From positions 1-64,000 of the forward strand of contig NZ_FOTW01000026.1 of the NCBI RefSeq assembly GCF_900114705.1: DNA of 64,000 nucleotides. The letters run 5' to 3'. Positions within the stretch are counted from its first letter, which is position 1; each line of letters begins with the position of its first letter. The translations under genes were made by a program, and so were the position numbers. The notes beneath the pieces were generated by a model that worked only from the letters and a program-made list of their open reading frames with translations, searched no databases and had not been told where the DNA came from. Below, piece after piece: positions 32,361-41,067 of the stretch. This DNA comes from Rugamonas rubra. Lineage in GTDB: Bacteria > Pseudomonadota > Gammaproteobacteria > Burkholderiales > Burkholderiaceae_D.

Positions 32361-35300
32361 GCTGGCACCGCCTTCGTCATCAAATAATCACCGCCCTGGG
32401 TGGAGCGGACCAGCACATTGGTGCTCTTCTTGGTGTTGTCTGCAGTCGACTGAGCTGACTCCTGCAGCTTCACCACCTCAACCTTCAGGGCGCGAATCTC
32501 CGCGACCAGCTCGGAGTTGTCGCCCCCGAGGATGGTTTTGGTCTGGCTTGCATTGAAGATGCGCGAAGGCCCGGTTGCCTCTAGCTCCATCCCCTCCTCA
32601 CCAACAACGCGGAACCCGCCCAGGTGATCGCCGCCGGCAGCAAAGCCCGGCGGGTGAAGGCGCTTATACTCATCGCTCGACACGATGTCTCGGCGCACCT
32701 CGTCGAAGCCATAACCCTTGGCCAGTACGCCCTTGTAGAACGCCAGACCACTCTCGTCCGGCGCGCGGCCGAGCAGCGAGCCGTACAGGTCGGCGATGCC
32801 GTAGGACGCAGCGACTGGCGCGTTGCCCTTTGCGACATTGACCGCCGAGGCGAAGTTCGCCAGGGCCTGCGGGAGCGTCATCAACGACGTGTGGATGCCG
32901 TTGAGCAGGTCCGTTTGGATCTTGGCTTGGGTCAGGGTCGCGTCGAGCGCGGCGATGTCCTGCTTGTGCTGCGCCTCGGTCGCCTTCTTGGCGTCCTGCA
33001 GCGTTTTTAGCATCTGCTCGTCGACCTTCAGCTTGCTGTCCGTGATGGTGGACAGTCCGCCCACGTTGTTCCGGGCGCGGTACAGGTCACGCTGGTAGTC
33101 CTCGTAGCTTGAGAACTGGCTCGATGCGTCCTTGCCGACGATGCTCAACGACTTCTTGAACGTGTCGGCGTCGGGCAGCGGGCCGCCGGCCTTGGCCACC
33201 GCAAGCGCCGCCTCGATCTGGGCCTGGGCCAACTGGCGATCATCCTTAGTGGACGTCGCGACGGTCAAGTTGTCCAGGGTTGTGTGCAGCTCCTGCGACA
33301 GACTTTTGAGCTTGTTTACCGATTCGGTCACCCGATCAATGCCGCCCTGAATGCCGTCAACGCTCGTCTGGTACACCTTGTTGAGCGCTTCCTTCTCGTT
33401 GCCGACGACGGCCTGCAGTTTCGAGTAGGCGGCGTCCACTCCGCTCAGCACCAGCTGCGTGGCCGCCTTCTCGTCGTTGAGCGCGTTGATGCGCTTTTGC
33501 AGAGCTGCGTCTGTCGCCGTCATCGCGGCCAGCTCAAGCTGACGTTGGCGCGCCAGCGCTTCGGCGGCCGTGTGGGTCAGGTCGTAGATCTGACCGTTCA
33601 GCGCGGCTGCCGCCTTTTCATCGGTCAGAGCGTAGATTCGCTTCTGCAGCTCCTTATCGGTCGCCGTCATGGCATCCAGCTCAAGCTGACGTTGGCGCGC
33701 CAGCGCTTCGGCGGCCGTGTGGGTCAGGTCGTAGATCTGACCGTTCAGGCCTGCCGTCACCTTGGCCGCGTCGGCCGCCGTCTTGAACGCCGGCGCCAGG
33801 TCCAGCAGCTGGGCGTAGAGCTCGCCGCCGGCCTTGGTCGATGGATTGATGCTCAGCACCAGGGCCTTGAACTGGTCGGCCGTGGTCACGCTGGAGTAGC
33901 CCAGCGCGGCCATCTCGGCAGCCGCGTACTTGATGGCCGGCGCCGCCTTCTCGGCGTCGGACAGGAAGTTATCAACGAAATACGAGTTCTTCTCGGCCAG
34001 CTTATCCAGGCCGCCGGCCAGCGAGATCAGGCGCTCCCGCGCCTCGATGCTGGCGACGCCGACGGCGCCGAACGTCTTGCCGGTCGCCTCCATGATCGAG
34101 TCGACGGTGGCGTAGTCCGTCGCGATGCGTGTCAGCGTTTGCAAGTAGCCCTCGCCGACCTTCTGGAAGCTCACCAATTCCGGCGCCGCTACCTTGGCGA
34201 TTTCGTCGCCGACCTTGCTGAATACCGCCTCCAGCTCTTTCTGGATCTCGGCGCCGGTCAGGCCCTTGAAGCTGATTTCGCTCACACCCAGCGCCATGGA
34301 GTTGATCTTGTCGACAACGCCGGCTGAGCTCATACCGAGCAGGTCGATTGCGGACAGCGCACCGTCGCGCATAGATGCCAGGACCAGGCCGAACTGCTTC
34401 TTGATCGAGTCGTCGAGCGCGACGTCGTCCCGGCGGTTGCTGGTGCTCGCACCAATCCCCCACAGGCCGCTGTTTTTCTTCTGGATGTCGACGTAGCCTT
34501 TCGCGTCGATGCCGCTGATGGCGCTGCCGATGCTCTGGCTGCCGTTGAGCTTGATGCCCGAGTCCTGGATGGTGGTGCTACTGGCGCCGATGCCCAAGAC
34601 GCCGGACGAGCTGCCCACCCCGAATTTCTTCTCATCGATCGCCGTCGCGCGCAGGCCGGCCGTTTGGGTGGCCATGGCCGCGACAACGCCGATGGTGTCG
34701 CGGATGGTCAGCAGCGCGCTGAGCATGCCGCGCGTGTGGCTGAGCTCGATGTTTGAATACTTCTCCAAGTTCTCGATGGATTTGGCGATCGACTCCGACT
34801 TCGACGACTCGTCGCCGAGCACGGAGCCGGTGCCGGCTGCGGCTTGGCGCTGCTTGGCGACGTCGATACTGCCGCCCCCGCCGCCAAATCCCCCCAGGCC
34901 GATTGCCGCCAACATGGCGGCGACGATGCCGAACGCGACGACGTTACCTGGGAATGGGACGGCCACGGCGCCCGCCATCGCGGTGGTCGCCAGGGCCGTT
35001 TGCTTAACCCCCTCCGCGGCCACCGTGACCGGGACGGTCGCTACGGTAGCGGCCATCTCGGTTGCTTTGGATGCCGCAAACAAGCCGGTGAATGCGACAA
35101 GCAGCCCGCTCTTCTCGATCATGGCCTTGACCGCCATCGCCATCTCGACGGCGCGGTAGGCCTTCTCGGCACCCTCCAGCGCACGATAGCCGGCCGTGCT
35201 TTCTTTGAAGAATCCCTTCGCCGCGCCGGCCATGTCTGCATACGATTTGACCTTGGCCGTCGCTGATGCCTTCGTCGCCGCCAGTTCGGCCTGCGCGATT

Positions 35301-37936
35301 TTGTCGGCGCCGCTATTCTTATCAACCTTGACGGCGGCCAACTGCGCGGCGATCGCTTGCTGCTGCACCGCGTAGCCACTCAGCGCCGTGGTCAGGCCGC
35401 CAATGGCCGAGCCGACGCGGCCGAAGGAATCGGTCATGCCTTGCGCGGCCTGCTTGGCCGCGTTGTCGACCGCGACGAGGATGTCGAGGAGTTCTTTGGC
35501 CTTGGTGGCGTCCAAGTTAGCCGTCAGGCTCACTCCCTTCGCCTTCTCAACTCCCAACTCGCGCATGGCGACCGCGCTCGCGCGCAGCGACGCCGCCTCG
35601 GATTCGCGCCCGATGATCGTGTCAAGGATTCCGGCCTCGATCTCCTTGCGCGTAGCCGCTTCCTCGACCAAGCTCTGGTTGAGCTTACTTGCCTCGACCG
35701 CACTGATGCCTATCACGGCATTTGCATCCTTCTGCGCTTGCAACTGACTTTGGATCGCCTGCACGTCGGTGGTGCGCTTGTCCGCCAGGTCGGCGAGGCT
35801 GGCCGCCGCCTGCCTGGTGTCCTTGATGTCGAGCGCGGCGATGTCCTTTTTCAGTTGCAGCGTGCGTGTCAGCACCTGCGCATCTGTCTCAGCGATTGCG
35901 CCACTCAGGCCAGCCTGTTCCTTTTTGCTATTCGGCTTGGCGGCCGTAAGGGCGAGCTCGGTGACCAACAACGCCCTCTTGCGCGCCAGAGCTTCCTGAT
36001 CAAGTTTCGCAACGTCGTCGGCGTACTTGAACTCGGCTAGCAGGCTTGTGGCGAGGCCGGCCGCGCGATCTGCCACCAGCGCCACCATGGACCGCTTGGC
36101 GGATTCTTCCTCGACCGAGGCGCGACGACGCACCGCCTCAATCTGCTCATCGATACCTGCACTGAAAATGTCGCTGTATTTTTTGCGAATTTCCAGCGCT
36201 CGCTTACTGATTTCGACATCTGACGCGCCTGCCGCCAATCCCATATTTCGGCTGGTCTCGATGTCGCGCTCAAGCTGAAGTTGCCGGGTCAGGTACTTGT
36301 CGCCCTCTTTTGCCCAGACGATGCCCGCCTCATCAAGGCGAACTCCCTCCGCTTTCACTTTCGCATTCCACTCTGAGGCGTCTTTTTCCTGCCGCAGCGA
36401 CGCAACCTTGGCTTCGGCGGCGGCGACGGCAGCCCTACCATCCTCACCGCCACCGGCGAAGGTATACCGATTTGTTTTTGCCTTTTCCAGCGCGGCCTCG
36501 GCGGCGGCTAGCTTTTCGCTGAGCGTGTCTGGCCGCCCAATGTCAAGCATGTAATCCCATGCCTTCTTCGCAGCCCCGCCGACGGCGCCCCAAGCCCTCT
36601 CCAGCCCACCAAGGGATGCTGCGGTGCTTTTTGCGCGGGACTCGATCGCATCGGCATATGCCTTTTGAGCGACAGTCGCCGCATCCTGCATACGCCCCTG
36701 GTCCTGGAGCGCGTTGATCTGCTCGTACGTCGACAGGGTCAGGAAGTGGTATTTTTCGTTTAGGGATTCGACGGCCTCAAGCGGCGCCTTACCTAAATCG
36801 GCGAAGTCCTTTGCCATACTGGCCGCGCTCATTCCGAGGGACTTCTGGGCCTGCACAGAAACCGACGCGAACCGGCTCAAGTTCTCCGCGCCCACCTTCC
36901 CGGTGGATACCAGCGCCGTGAGCGCCTCGGCGGCCGCGCCTTGAGTGATGCCATTCTGTCGCATACCGCGCGCCGCGTCGGCCAACTGATCCGACGTTGT
37001 CCCGGCAGAGTTGCCGGTCAGGATGAGCGCATTGGTATATGCGGTCGCCTCTTTGCTGCCTTGGTAGTAGGCGACGGCAAGGGCTGCGACGGCAGAGGTG
37101 GCCGCGACCACTGCCGCGACCACGCCAGCCGCAGGAACTGCCACGCCAGCTAGGGCAGTGCGCGTATTTGCGACAGCTTCCGTTGCCGAGCTTGCGTTGT
37201 CAGCCAGGTCGCCCAGGCTCTCTCCTGCCTGCCCGAGGCTGTCGCTGACGGCGCCCTGCGCGGCAGCAACGTCGCTCAGGGCGCCGCCCAATGCTGCAAC
37301 GGACGAGGCGGCGCTACTGGCGCTCGCAGTCGACGAAAAGAAGGACGCAACTTCGCCGCCCAACACCCTGAATGTGTTCCCGATACCGCCGAAGGAATCC
37401 TTGATCTGCCCGCCCTGCTGGATCAGCACCAGCAGCGGATTCTGCCCACCAGCCAAACTCGTGAATATGTCCGTCAGCTGCGCGGGCATCTGCTGCAGCG
37501 CCGCAGTGGTCTGCCCGGATGAAACACCGAACTGCTTCATGACTGGATCGGTGTCGCGAATGGCTGCCGCTGCCGCTTTTTGCTTTGCCGCAACCGCGTC
37601 GAGTTGCAGCAAATACGGCCGCAGCGCTTCGACGTTAACGCCGCGCTGGCTCGCCAGCACCTCGTAATACGCGGCGCTCGTTCTCGATCCGGATTCCATA
37701 GCCGCAGTGGTGCGCTGAATCGAGCCGATCATGTTCCGGGTGGCGGAATCAACCTTTTTTGATGCTTCGACCCCATCGGCGCCGATGCCGCCGAGCGCGC
37801 CACCGCCTTGGGTGCGCAGGCTGTCGAGCGTGCGGCCGGTGCGCCTGACGGCACCGTCGACACGGTCGAGGCCGGACTCGACGCCGCTGGAGTCAACCGC
37901 CAGTTCAATGGTCGCGCCGCCAATCGAGTTTGTCAT
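32357..37936 (-). CDS. Tail length tape-measure protein
   Basis: 1859 residues, the largest gene of the prophage and located right after the tail chaperones. The N-terminal ~250 residues match lambda-type tape measures (IELAVDSSGVESGLDRVDGA, MPAQLTDIFTSLAGGQNPLL, VLIQQGGQIKDSFGG). Long helices, central hydrophobic segments and glycine-rich runs follow. Residues 1390-1500 contain a 49-residue duplicated unit. Near 1700-1760 lies a DUF4214-like segment (LYGSLLGRAPDESGLAFYKG), before a GGDHLGGFRVVGEEG end. It sets tail length and helps DNA injection. Confidence 0.9.
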   Translation of the reverse strand: MTNSIGGATIELAVDSSGVESGLDRVDGAVRRTGRTLDSLRTQGGGALGGIGADGVEASKKVDSATRNMIGSIQRTTAAMESGSRTSAAYYEVLASQRGVNVEALRPYLLQLDAVAAKQKAAAAAIRDTDPVMKQFGVSSGQTTAALQQMPAQLTDIFTSLAGGQNPLLVLIQQGGQIKDSFGGIGNTFRVLGGEVASFFSSTASASSAASSVAALGGALSDVAAAQGAVSDSLGQAGESLGDLADNASSATEAVANTRTALAGVAVPAAGVVAAVVAATSAVAALAVAYYQGSKEATAYTNALILTGNSAGTTSDQLADAARGMRQNGITQGAAAEALTALVSTGKVGAENLSRFASVSVQAQKSLGMSAASMAKDFADLGKAPLEAVESLNEKYHFLTLSTYEQINALQDQGRMQDAATVAQKAYADAIESRAKSTAASLGGLERAWGAVGGAAKKAWDYMLDIGRPDTLSEKLAAAEAALEKAKTNRYTFAGGGEDGRAAVAAAEAKVASLRQEKDASEWNAKVKAEGVRLDEAGIVWAKEGDKYLTRQLQLERDIETSRNMGLAAGASDVEISKRALEIRKKYSDIFSAGIDEQIEAVRRRASVEEESAKRSMVALVADRAAGLATSLLAEFKYADDVAKLDQEALARKRALLVTELALTAAKPNSKKEQAGLSGAIAETDAQVLTRTLQLKKDIAALDIKDTRQAAASLADLADKRTTDVQAIQSQLQAQKDANAVIGISAVEASKLNQSLVEEAATRKEIEAGILDTIIGRESEAASLRASAVAMRELGVEKAKGVSLTANLDATKAKELLDILVAVDNAAKQAAQGMTDSFGRVGSAIGGLTTALSGYAVQQQAIAAQLAAVKVDKNSGADKIAQAELAATKASATAKVKSYADMAGAAKGFFKESTAGYRALEGAEKAYRAVEMAMAVKAMIEKSGLLVAFTGLFAASKATEMAATVATVPVTVAAEGVKQTALATTAMAGAVAVPFPGNVVAFGIVAAMLAAIGLGGFGGGGGSIDVAKQRQAAAGTGSVLGDESSKSESIAKSIENLEKYSNIELSHTRGMLSALLTIRDTIGVVAAMATQTAGLRATAIDEKKFGVGSSSGVLGIGASSTTIQDSGIKLNGSQSIGSAISGIDAKGYVDIQKKNSGLWGIGASTSNRRDDVALDDSIKKQFGLVLASMRDGALSAIDLLGMSSAGVVDKINSMALGVSEISFKGLTGAEIQKELEAVFSKVGDEIAKVAAPELVSFQKVGEGYLQTLTRIATDYATVDSIMEATGKTFGAVGVASIEARERLISLAGGLDKLAEKNSYFVDNFLSDAEKAAPAIKYAAAEMAALGYSSVTTADQFKALVLSINPSTKAGGELYAQLLDLAPAFKTAADAAKVTAGLNGQIYDLTHTAAEALARQRQLELDAMTATDKELQKRIYALTDEKAAAALNGQIYDLTHTAAEALARQRQLELAAMTATDAALQKRINALNDEKAATQLVLSGVDAAYSKLQAVVGNEKEALNKVYQTSVDGIQGGIDRVTESVNKLKSLSQELHTTLDNLTVATSTKDDRQLAQAQIEAALAVAKAGGPLPDADTFKKSLSIVGKDASSQFSSYEDYQRDLYRARNNVGGLSTITDSKLKVDEQMLKTLQDAKKATEAQHKQDIAALDATLTQAKIQTDLLNGIHTSLMTLPQALANFASAVNVAKGNAPVAASYGIADLYGSLLGRAPDESGLAFYKGVLAKGYGFDEVRRDIVSSDEYKRLHPPGFAAGGDHLGGFRVVGEEGMELEATGPSRIFNASQTKTILGGDNSELVAEIRALKVEVVKLQESAQSTADNTKKSTNVLVRSTQGGDYLMTKAVPA
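33529..33748 (-). repeat. Direct repeat inside the tape-measure gene
   Basis: A 73-bp segment at 33529-33601 recurs without mismatch at 33676-33748 (period 147 bp). It encodes LNGQIYDLTHTAAEALARQR; the 49-residue unit also repeats with substitutions (ATDKELQKRIYALTDEKA versus ATDAALQKRINALNDEKA). In-frame duplication alters tail length by a fixed step in tape-measure proteins. Confidence 0.9.
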
Positions 37937-37947
37937 AGAATCCCAAA

Positions 37948-37970
37948 TGAAGAAACCGCCCGGAGGCGGC
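37948..37970 (-). terminator. Terminator between GT extension and tape measure
   Basis: On the minus strand GCCGCC-TCCG-GGCGG is followed by TTTCTT, in the 33-bp gap before the tape-measure start. It overlaps the stop of the GT reading frame. Confidence 0.55.
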
Positions 37971-38601
37971 TAGGTTTTTTTCTGATGCATGTACGCGAGA
38001 GCCGCGCTTTCCATGATCTGGATGTCACGCTCGAGCTCGTCGTAATCGCCGGGCGACAGCGCAAGGCGATCCATCTTTCGATACATCACGTTGTAGTCGA
38101 GCCCGGTCGCGCCGCTCATGCCGACGCGCCATTGCGTGCCGAGGAAGGAGAAGATCTGAAAGGCGTTGAGGTTGTCCGGCCAAATATCTATGGGATCCGC
38201 CGCCACATCCTCGGCCGTCAGGCCAAACGCGGCCAACTCCTCCGCGTTCGGCTCTTCCTCGTACAGCGCTGTGGCGGCGGCTTTTAGTTTTTTACCTTGG
38301 CCGCGGTCAGCTCAGCGATGTAGGTTTGGATGATGGCCAGGCCGGAGCCAATATGGTTCTCGACCAGCTCTTCCAGCGACTCGGCGTCGAAGGAGTCTTC
38401 CAGATCCCAGCCACTGGCGATGTCCAGGATGACGTCCGCGTCCTCGCGGTCGGTCAGGCTCTCGATGAACTTCTTGAACGCTTCGCGGGTGCGGTGCTTA
38501 AAGGTGAACTCGACGTCGACGGGCTTGCCACCGGCGACCGGGATGGTGACCTTGGCTTTGAAGGTTGGGGATGCGGTCAGACTGAATTTTGGCTTTGCCA
38601 T
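37970..38601 (-). CDS. Tail assembly chaperone GT-type fusion (made by -1 frameshift)
   Basis: Predicted 210-residue product: the 105 residues of the upstream chaperone up to Lys-Asn, then, after a -1 slip at the A AAA AAC site (38287-38293), LKAAATALYEEEPNAEELAA and the DUF1799-like end (ADPIDIWPDNLNAFQIFSFL, QWRVGMSGATGLDYNVMY). The second frame has no good start of its own (only TTG at 38236, inside an open stretch that begins exactly at the slip). In lambda, gpG and gpGT load the tape measure and recruit tail-tube subunits. Order, size ratio and slippery site match. Base 38287 is read twice. Confidence 0.85.
38284..38601 (-). CDS. Tail assembly chaperone, G-type
   Basis: 105 residues from ATG at 38601 (MAKPKFSLTASPTFKAKVTI). 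A beta-rich start (AGGKPVDVEFTFKHRTREAF) and helical end (IASGWDLEDSFDAESLEELV) fit phage tail chaperones of the Phage_TAC type. Its last codons, GTA AAA AAC TAA, contain the slippery site that yields the longer product. It lies between the tail tube and the tape-measure genes, as lambda G does. Confidence 0.82.
   Translation of the reverse strand: MAKPKFSLTASPTFKAKVTIPVAGGKPVDVEFTFKHRTREAFKKFIESLTDREDADVILDIASGWDLEDSFDAESLEELVENHIGSGLAIIQTYIAELTAAKVKN
38287..38293 (-). other. Programmed -1 ribosomal frameshift site A AAA AAC
   Basis: Minus-strand heptamer AAAAAAC is phased as X XXY YYZ in the zero frame (GTA AAA AAC TAA), with the stop codon directly after. The -1 frame continues for 105 residues into the conserved DUF1799-like partner. 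This is the classic arrangement of tail-chaperone genes in long-tailed phages. Confidence 0.85.
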
Positions 38602-38654
38602 TTTGTACTTTCTAATAGAAAAAAAAGACCCGGCAAGGTGCGACCAAGCGGGCA

Positions 38655-38682
38655 TAAAAGACCCGCCGAAATTGGCGGGCCG
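38655..38682 (-). terminator. Terminator after the tail-tube gene
   Basis: CCCGCC-aatttc-GGCGGG followed by TCTTTT on the minus strand, between the tail-tube stop and the chaperone start. Confidence 0.65.
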
Positions 38683-38711
38683 GGCAAACGGTTACGGGGT
38701 AATGCGGTGGA

Positions 38712-39353
38712 TCAGTAGCGGACCGGGCGGCCTTGCAGGCTGAAGGTGGATTTGACGGCCATGATCGAGTTCTTGGTCAGCGACGGCGTTTCGTCCAGCG
38801 AGACGATGCCGTTGTAGAGGATCACGGAACTGTTCGGCAGGGTGACGACCAGCGCGCGCGGGGTGCGCGTTTCGGCGGCGGCCTTGACCGCGATGAAGCC
38901 GGCCAGGGTCGGATCATCAGCAATCGAAATAGCGATCGACTGCGCGCTGGCCTGGGTTGGCAGCTGGGTCGAGAAATCGTTTTCCAGCAGCGATACTTCG
39001 GTGAAGCCCATCTCGCCGCCGGAGCTGGTGGTTTCCAGAATCTGCGTGATTTGCGTCAGCGTGGTGATCTTGCGCACCGAGCCGACGCCGCCGCCCGGCG
39101 TGTAGGTCACGGTGTTGGACGAGTCCAGCCCCTCCAGCGCAAAAGTGCCTGCGGCGGACAGGCTGACGCGGAAGATGCGGTTGTTGATGCGCGACCAGCC
39201 GGAGGTAGCCTCGACCAGGTCGCCATTGGCCAGGCCGTGGGCTGCGGCAGTGAGCACTGCCGGGTTGGCATTGCTTGCCGCCGTGATGGGAATGGCCGAG
39301 CCGTAGACGGTGGCCAGTTTCAGCGTTGCGCCGTTAGGCAGGGAGATCGACAT
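38712..39353 (-). CDS. Major tail (tube) protein
   Basis: 213 residues. The N-terminal part has a short beta-barrel-like module (AAHGLANGDLVEATSGWSRI, NRIFRVSLSAAGTFALEGLD) common in phage tube proteins. The second half (TTSSGGEMGFTEVSLLENDF, TPRALVVTLPNSSVILYNGI and the closing TFSLQGRPVRY) fits lambda gpV-like tube subunits. Its position just upstream of the chaperones supports this. It polymerises into the tail tube. Confidence 0.82.
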   Translation of the reverse strand: MSISLPNGATLKLATVYGSAIPITAASNANPAVLTAAAHGLANGDLVEATSGWSRINNRIFRVSLSAAGTFALEGLDSSNTVTYTPGGGVGSVRKITTLTQITQILETTSSGGEMGFTEVSLLENDFSTQLPTQASAQSIAISIADDPTLAGFIAVKAAAETRTPRALVVTLPNSSVILYNGIVSLDETPSLTKNSIMAVKSTFSLQGRPVRY

Positions 39354-39403
39354 ATTTAGAGCCTTTCCGGTCGCTTGACCGAGAGTAGTAACCCTCGCGG
39401 GCG

Positions 39404-39433
39404 TAAAAAAACCGCCCGAGTTTCCTGGGGCGG
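39404..39433 (-). terminator. Terminator upstream of the tail-tube gene
   Basis: On the minus strand CCGCCC-caggaaact-GGGCGG is followed by seven T's and then ACGCCC, in the 134-bp gap between 39488 and 39353. Confidence 0.75.
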
Positions 39434-39487
39434 CTCAAATGGAAAAGGCCAGCGGGTTCGGCTGACCTCTGTGAATTCTGCGGTTGC

Positions 39488-39922
39488 TTAGTCGACCTCA
39501 ATGACCTTGCTGAGAACGGCCATGTTGCATTTCTGTTCGGCGATCGATCTCGGGGTGAATCCGCCGTTCATCAGCGCATTGACCTGGGCGGTGAAATAGA
39601 TCATCGATCCGTCGGGCCGAGTCGCGCGGTAGCTGCATGCTGAATCGAGGCCGACCACGGCGCGCAGCATGTCCTGGCCGGCGTCGGCGATCCGGATCAG
39701 TTCGACTTGCAGCGACAGTTCAGCCAAGCCGGACATCGCTTGATATGGCCGGGCCAGGCCGATGTAATTGCGCGTGGTCGTGGCGTACTGTGTGCCGAGC
39801 TCGCCGATGACCTTGACGCCCTTGATCTGCGCGTAGTTCAGCGCGGCGAATCCGCCCGCCGTCGCGTCGGCGGGCGTTGCTCGCGACATGGCGAGCGTGC
39901 TGCCGGCAAGTGAAGTTGGCAT
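39488..39922 (-). CDS. Phage tail-completion-type protein
   Basis: 144 residues from ATG at 39922 (MPTSLAGSTLAMSRATPADA). It contains IKGVKVIGELGTQYATTTRN and a LAELSLQVELIRIADAGQDM strand-rich core. I do not recognise the family. Its place between a DUF3168-type tail terminator and the tail tube suggests a tail-tube-like or head-tail joining component. Confidence 0.6.
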   Translation of the reverse strand: MPTSLAGSTLAMSRATPADATAGGFAALNYAQIKGVKVIGELGTQYATTTRNYIGLARPYQAMSGLAELSLQVELIRIADAGQDMLRAVVGLDSACSYRATRPDGSMIYFTAQVNALMNGGFTPRSIAEQKCNMAVLSKVIEVD

Positions 39923-39926
39923 ATCG

Positions 39927-40277
39927 TCAGATCCAGAGGGAAAAATACTGCAGCGTGCCGCGCAGCTTGGTTTCGTCGTCGTAGGTAGCAATCGCGGCGC
40001 CCAAGACGGTCGGCTGCAGCGCAATCAGGGTGCGCAGCACATCCTCGACTGCGCCGCCCATGGCAGTGGCTTGAAGGCGCGTGTCAGCCCACACGTTGAT
40101 CTGCATGCGCGCGTTTTTCTTCGATGGTATGGTGCTCTCGACGAAATTGACGGCATCGCCGCCCGTCTGTTGGTAGGTGATGTACGGGCGAGACGTATTC
40201 TCGGGCGCGACGTCAGGAAAAACTCGGTCCGAAACCAAGCCGCGCAGAGCGGCAAATAGTTCAGTTTCAATGCTCAT
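39927..40277 (-). CDS. DUF3168-like tail terminator
   Basis: 116 residues. The start SIETELFAALRGLVSDRVFP, the strand RPYITYQQTGGDAVNF and KNARMQINVWADT are characteristic of DUF3168 proteins, which are lambda gpU/SPP1 gp17-like tail terminators. It overlaps the HK97 gp10-like gene by 4 bp. It caps the tail tube at the head-proximal end. Confidence 0.82.
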   Translation of the reverse strand: MSIETELFAALRGLVSDRVFPDVAPENTSRPYITYQQTGGDAVNFVESTIPSKKNARMQINVWADTRLQATAMGGAVEDVLRTLIALQPTVLGAAIATYDDETKLRGTLQYFSLWI

Positions 40278-40735
40278 TGTTGGCCTTGTATTTCGTCCAA
40301 TTTCTTCGCCATCCGCACCTTTCCGGCGGCGATAGCGTCATCCAAGCGCGACAGCGACGGGCCCATGAACGGCTTGGCCGCCGCGCGCGAGGTGCCGAAC
40401 TCGGCCATAAATCCGTGTGGCGCCTTGGTGTGGTTCCAGCTGACGCGATACATTTTCAGCGTCCCGCTCGACTTTTCCGGTGAGAAGACGCGATAGATCG
40501 CATCGCGCAGGGTTCCGGGCTGGATTAAGTATTTGACCCCATTTTTCTTGGAGTTGCGGCCGTAGAAATAATGCGGCTTGCTCGATACCGGCGCCCTGGA
40601 CCGCGCCTCCAGGTAAATGACCAGCCCCATGCCGGCAGCACCCTCGATGGCGACCTCATCTTTCACCAGCTCGCCGTAGGCGCGCAGCTTCGTCCGCAAA
40701 TCGTCGAGCCCGGCGAGATTGATATTGAAGCTCAT
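40274..40735 (-). CDS. HK97 gp10-like head-tail protein
   Basis: 153 residues from ATG at 40735. It reads INLAGLDDLRTKLRAYGELV, KDEVAIEGAAGMGLVIYLEA and RSRAPVSSKP, with a C-terminal APHGFMAEFGTSRAAAKPFM. This is the pattern of HK97 gp10-like proteins involved in tail completion. ATGA overlaps link it to both neighbours. Confidence 0.82.
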   Translation of the reverse strand: MSFNINLAGLDDLRTKLRAYGELVKDEVAIEGAAGMGLVIYLEARSRAPVSSKPHYFYGRNSKKNGVKYLIQPGTLRDAIYRVFSPEKSSGTLKMYRVSWNHTKAPHGFMAEFGTSRAAAKPFMGPSLSRLDDAIAAGKVRMAKKLDEIQGQQ

Positions 40736-41067
40736 GCCACACCACGCGAACACATTAGTGCGAGCGTGCGCTGATCCTGCCCCAGCACCGCCTCGACGCC
40801 GTAGACGTCCGCTCCGTGCAGCACCCGCATCTTCGCCGCAACACCGGCGCGGTACCGGATGGTGATCGTCGTCAGCACCAGGTTCTGCGTCGCGCCGGCG
40901 GCGACGAACTCGCGCCCGGTCACGTCGCGGACCTCGGCCCACAGCTTGCCGTCGCCGTTGGCGATGAAGTTCGTCCAATCGGCTGGCAGCGGCTGGCCAG
41001 CCTCATCCTGATTGGGTCCAAGCACCTGCAACGTGACGCGCTTGTTCAGGCGCATGGGGAGGCTCAT
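40732..41067 (-). CDS. Head-tail adaptor (head closure) protein
   Basis: 111 residues from ATG at 41067. The LNKRVTLQVLGPNQDEAGQP start, KLWAEVRDVTGREF, then TITIRYRAGVAAKMRVLHG fit SPP1 gp16/HK97 gp9-type head-closure proteins. Overlaps the connector gene upstream by 4 bp. Confidence 0.82.
   Translation of the reverse strand: MSLPMRLNKRVTLQVLGPNQDEAGQPLPADWTNFIANGDGKLWAEVRDVTGREFVAAGATQNLVLTTITIRYRAGVAAKMRVLHGADVYGVEAVLGQDQRTLALMCSRGVA

Noticed and set aside
38003..38236. DUF1799-like frame as an independent gene from TTG at 38236
   Set aside because: The frame is coding back to the slippery site, TTG has no ribosome site, and the frameshift arrangement explains it fully.
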